Positions 34,020 to 34,674 of a stretch of 34,674 bases of DNA are shown here, piece after piece (positions within the stretch are counted from its first letter, which is position 1; the number at the start of each line of letters is the position of its first letter). The DNA is taken from NCBI RefSeq assembly GCF_000696185.1, contig NZ_KK853997.1:181708-216381 (forward strand). Reading direction: 5' to 3'. Made by a program: the position numbers and the translations under genes. Source of the DNA: Kitasatospora cheerisanensis KCTC 2395 (lineage in GTDB: Bacteria; Actinomycetota; Actinomycetes; Streptomycetales; Streptomycetaceae). A model generated the notes under the pieces. The model was not told where the DNA came from. It saw only the letters and a list, made by a program, of their open reading frames with translations, and did not search any database.

Positions 34020-34051
34020 ACTGATACTTTCACATCAGCCAGCACTGATAC
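34020..34051. promoter_or_regulatory. Candidate ArsR2 operator upstream of arsR2 and arsC
   Basis: ACTGATAC occurs at 34020-34027 and 34044-34051 (24 bases apart), and ATCAG-ccagca-CTGAT (34034-34049) forms an inverted repeat. It is placed just before the arsR2 start, in the divergent region shared with arsC. Confidence 0.6.
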
Positions 34052-34053
34052 CA

Positions 34054-34132
34054 ACCCCACCCGCGCCCCTACCCGCGCCCACGCCCGCGACCGCCCGAGA
34101 CCCCACCCGCACCCACGCCCGCGACCGCCGAA
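34054..34132. repeat. C-rich duplicated leader of arsC
   Basis: CACGCCCGCGACCGCC occurs at 34080-34095 and 34114-34129 (34-base period), each after CCCACCCGC-type sequence. It is a low-complexity duplication in the arsC leader, on top of the Shine-Dalgarno region GAAGGACC. Confidence 0.55.
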
Positions 34133-34145
34133 GGACCACTCCCCC

Positions 34146-34565
34146 ATGACCGCGCCCCTCGCCTCCGTGCTCTTCGTCTGCGTCCACAACGCGGGCCGCT
34201 CCCAGATGGCGGCCGGCTTCCTCGCCCACCTCGCGGGCGACCGGGTCGAGGTCCGCTCGGCGGGCTCCGCGCCCGGGGCGGAGGTCAACCCGGCCGCCGT
34301 CGCCGCGATGGCCGAGGTCGGCATCGACATCTCCGCGCAGCGCCCGAAGATCCTCACCCCGGAGGCCGTCCAGGCGTCCGACTACGTCATCACCATGGGC
34401 TGCGGCGACGCCTGCCCCTACTTCCCCGGCCGCCACTACCTCGACTGGCCGCTCGACGACCCGGCCGGCCGGGGCGTCGAAGCCGTCCGTCCGATCCGCG
34501 ACGCCGTCCGCGCCCGCGTCGAGCAGCTCCTCGCCGAGATCGACGCCGCGGAGCGGGCTTCCTGA
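34146..34565 (+). CDS. arsC: Arsenate reductase, LMW phosphatase type
   Basis: The product has 139 residues. P-loop CVHNAGRS (Cys12-X5-Arg18), second Cys pair Cys86 and Cys90 in MGCGDACPYFPG, and DWPLDDP (Asp100-Asp105) as the general acid region. It reduces arsenate to arsenite. The CGDAC spacing differs from the C82/C89 of thioredoxin-coupled Staphylococcus/Bacillus ArsC and is seen in actinobacterial enzymes that may use mycothiol/mycoredoxin or thioredoxin; which cannot be decided here. Start ATG 34146 has AAGGACC about 8 bases upstream. Divergent from arsR2-acr3. Confidence 0.92.
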   Translation: MTAPLASVLFVCVHNAGRSQMAAGFLAHLAGDRVEVRSAGSAPGAEVNPAAVAAMAEVGIDISAQRPKILTPEAVQASDYVITMGCGDACPYFPGRHYLDWPLDDPAGRGVEAVRPIRDAVRARVEQLLAEIDAAERAS

Positions 34566-34674
34566 CCAGTCCTGACCGGCCGTCACCTCCCGTACGTCCT
34601 ATGGTCCGACCGCGCCGTTCCGTCAAAGGCGTGAGTTTCCCCGTCGGCGATTGCCTCCCCGTTCGGTCTCGACC

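Noticed and set aside
34566..34674. Gene after arsC
   Set aside because: The last 109 bases show no start with ribosome site or coding bias. A downstream gene may begin beyond the window.

Overview
The window is very GC-rich, with codon third positions almost all G or C, GTG/TTG starts and TGA stops. Family content (EfeUOB iron uptake, PAS-GAF-PP2C-HATPase regulators, GH6 cellulase, many TetR/MarR/ArsR regulators, DmdR/IdeR-type iron boxes) points to a Streptomycetaceae chromosome (Streptomyces or Kitasatospora). No tRNA, rRNA, transposon, phage or CRISPR array was recognised.

Layout. 1-177: 3' end of a TetR regulator. 432-1990: secreted HEXXH metalloprotease with a C-terminal ricin-type lectin. 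2068-5487 (minus): efeO-efeB-efeU elemental iron uptake operon with two iron boxes. 5821-8463: acyl-CoA dehydrogenase, divergent TetR and a zinc-ribbon/OB-fold protein, linked by repeated GGCACT..GTGCC sites. 8668-13954: LRV/HEAT-like repeat protein, TPR protein, membrane-anchored protein, SRPBCC protein and a PAS-GAF-SpoIIE-HATPase regulator. 14210-17077: P1B-4 metal ATPase translationally coupled to a 2Fe-2S ferredoxin-like protein, with a divergent CzrA/NmtR-like ArsR sensor. 17184-19388: CHMI-type isomerase, VOC protein, alpha/beta hydrolase and divergent MarR. 19437-22641 (minus): small secreted protein, GH6 cellulase, PQQ-like beta-propeller. 22794-25913: AraC regulator divergent from DUF2000, a hypothetical protein, a membrane metallophosphoesterase. 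26464-29721: SLT-like secreted protein, GT2 glycosyltransferase, membrane protein. 29762-34565: arsenic island with ArsO, two different ArsRs, ArsN1-like acetyltransferase, Acr3 efflux pump and ArsC reductase.

How genes work together. The arsenic island combines arsenate reduction (ArsC), As(III) extrusion (Acr3), a flavin monooxygenase (ArsO) and a GNAT enzyme of the arsinothricin/phosphinothricin class, each arm with its own ArsR, so it may handle an arsenic-containing antibiotic as well as inorganic arsenic. The iron operon and the metal-efflux locus add two more metal-homeostasis systems.

Quality warning. Seven genes (1990 end, 10103 end, 10685, 14626, 17960, 19388 end, 22794) are each broken by one or more apparent one-base losses, nearly all clearly inside short runs of G or C, with an intact reading frame continuing in the neighbouring phase. 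This pattern looks like homopolymer undercalling in the assembly rather than gene decay. These genes are annotated as full-length CDS with the shift described.

The most unusual unexplained signal is a 15-bp palindrome, CTGACG-N3-CGTCAG, found four times perfectly. Three copies sit exactly on stop codons.
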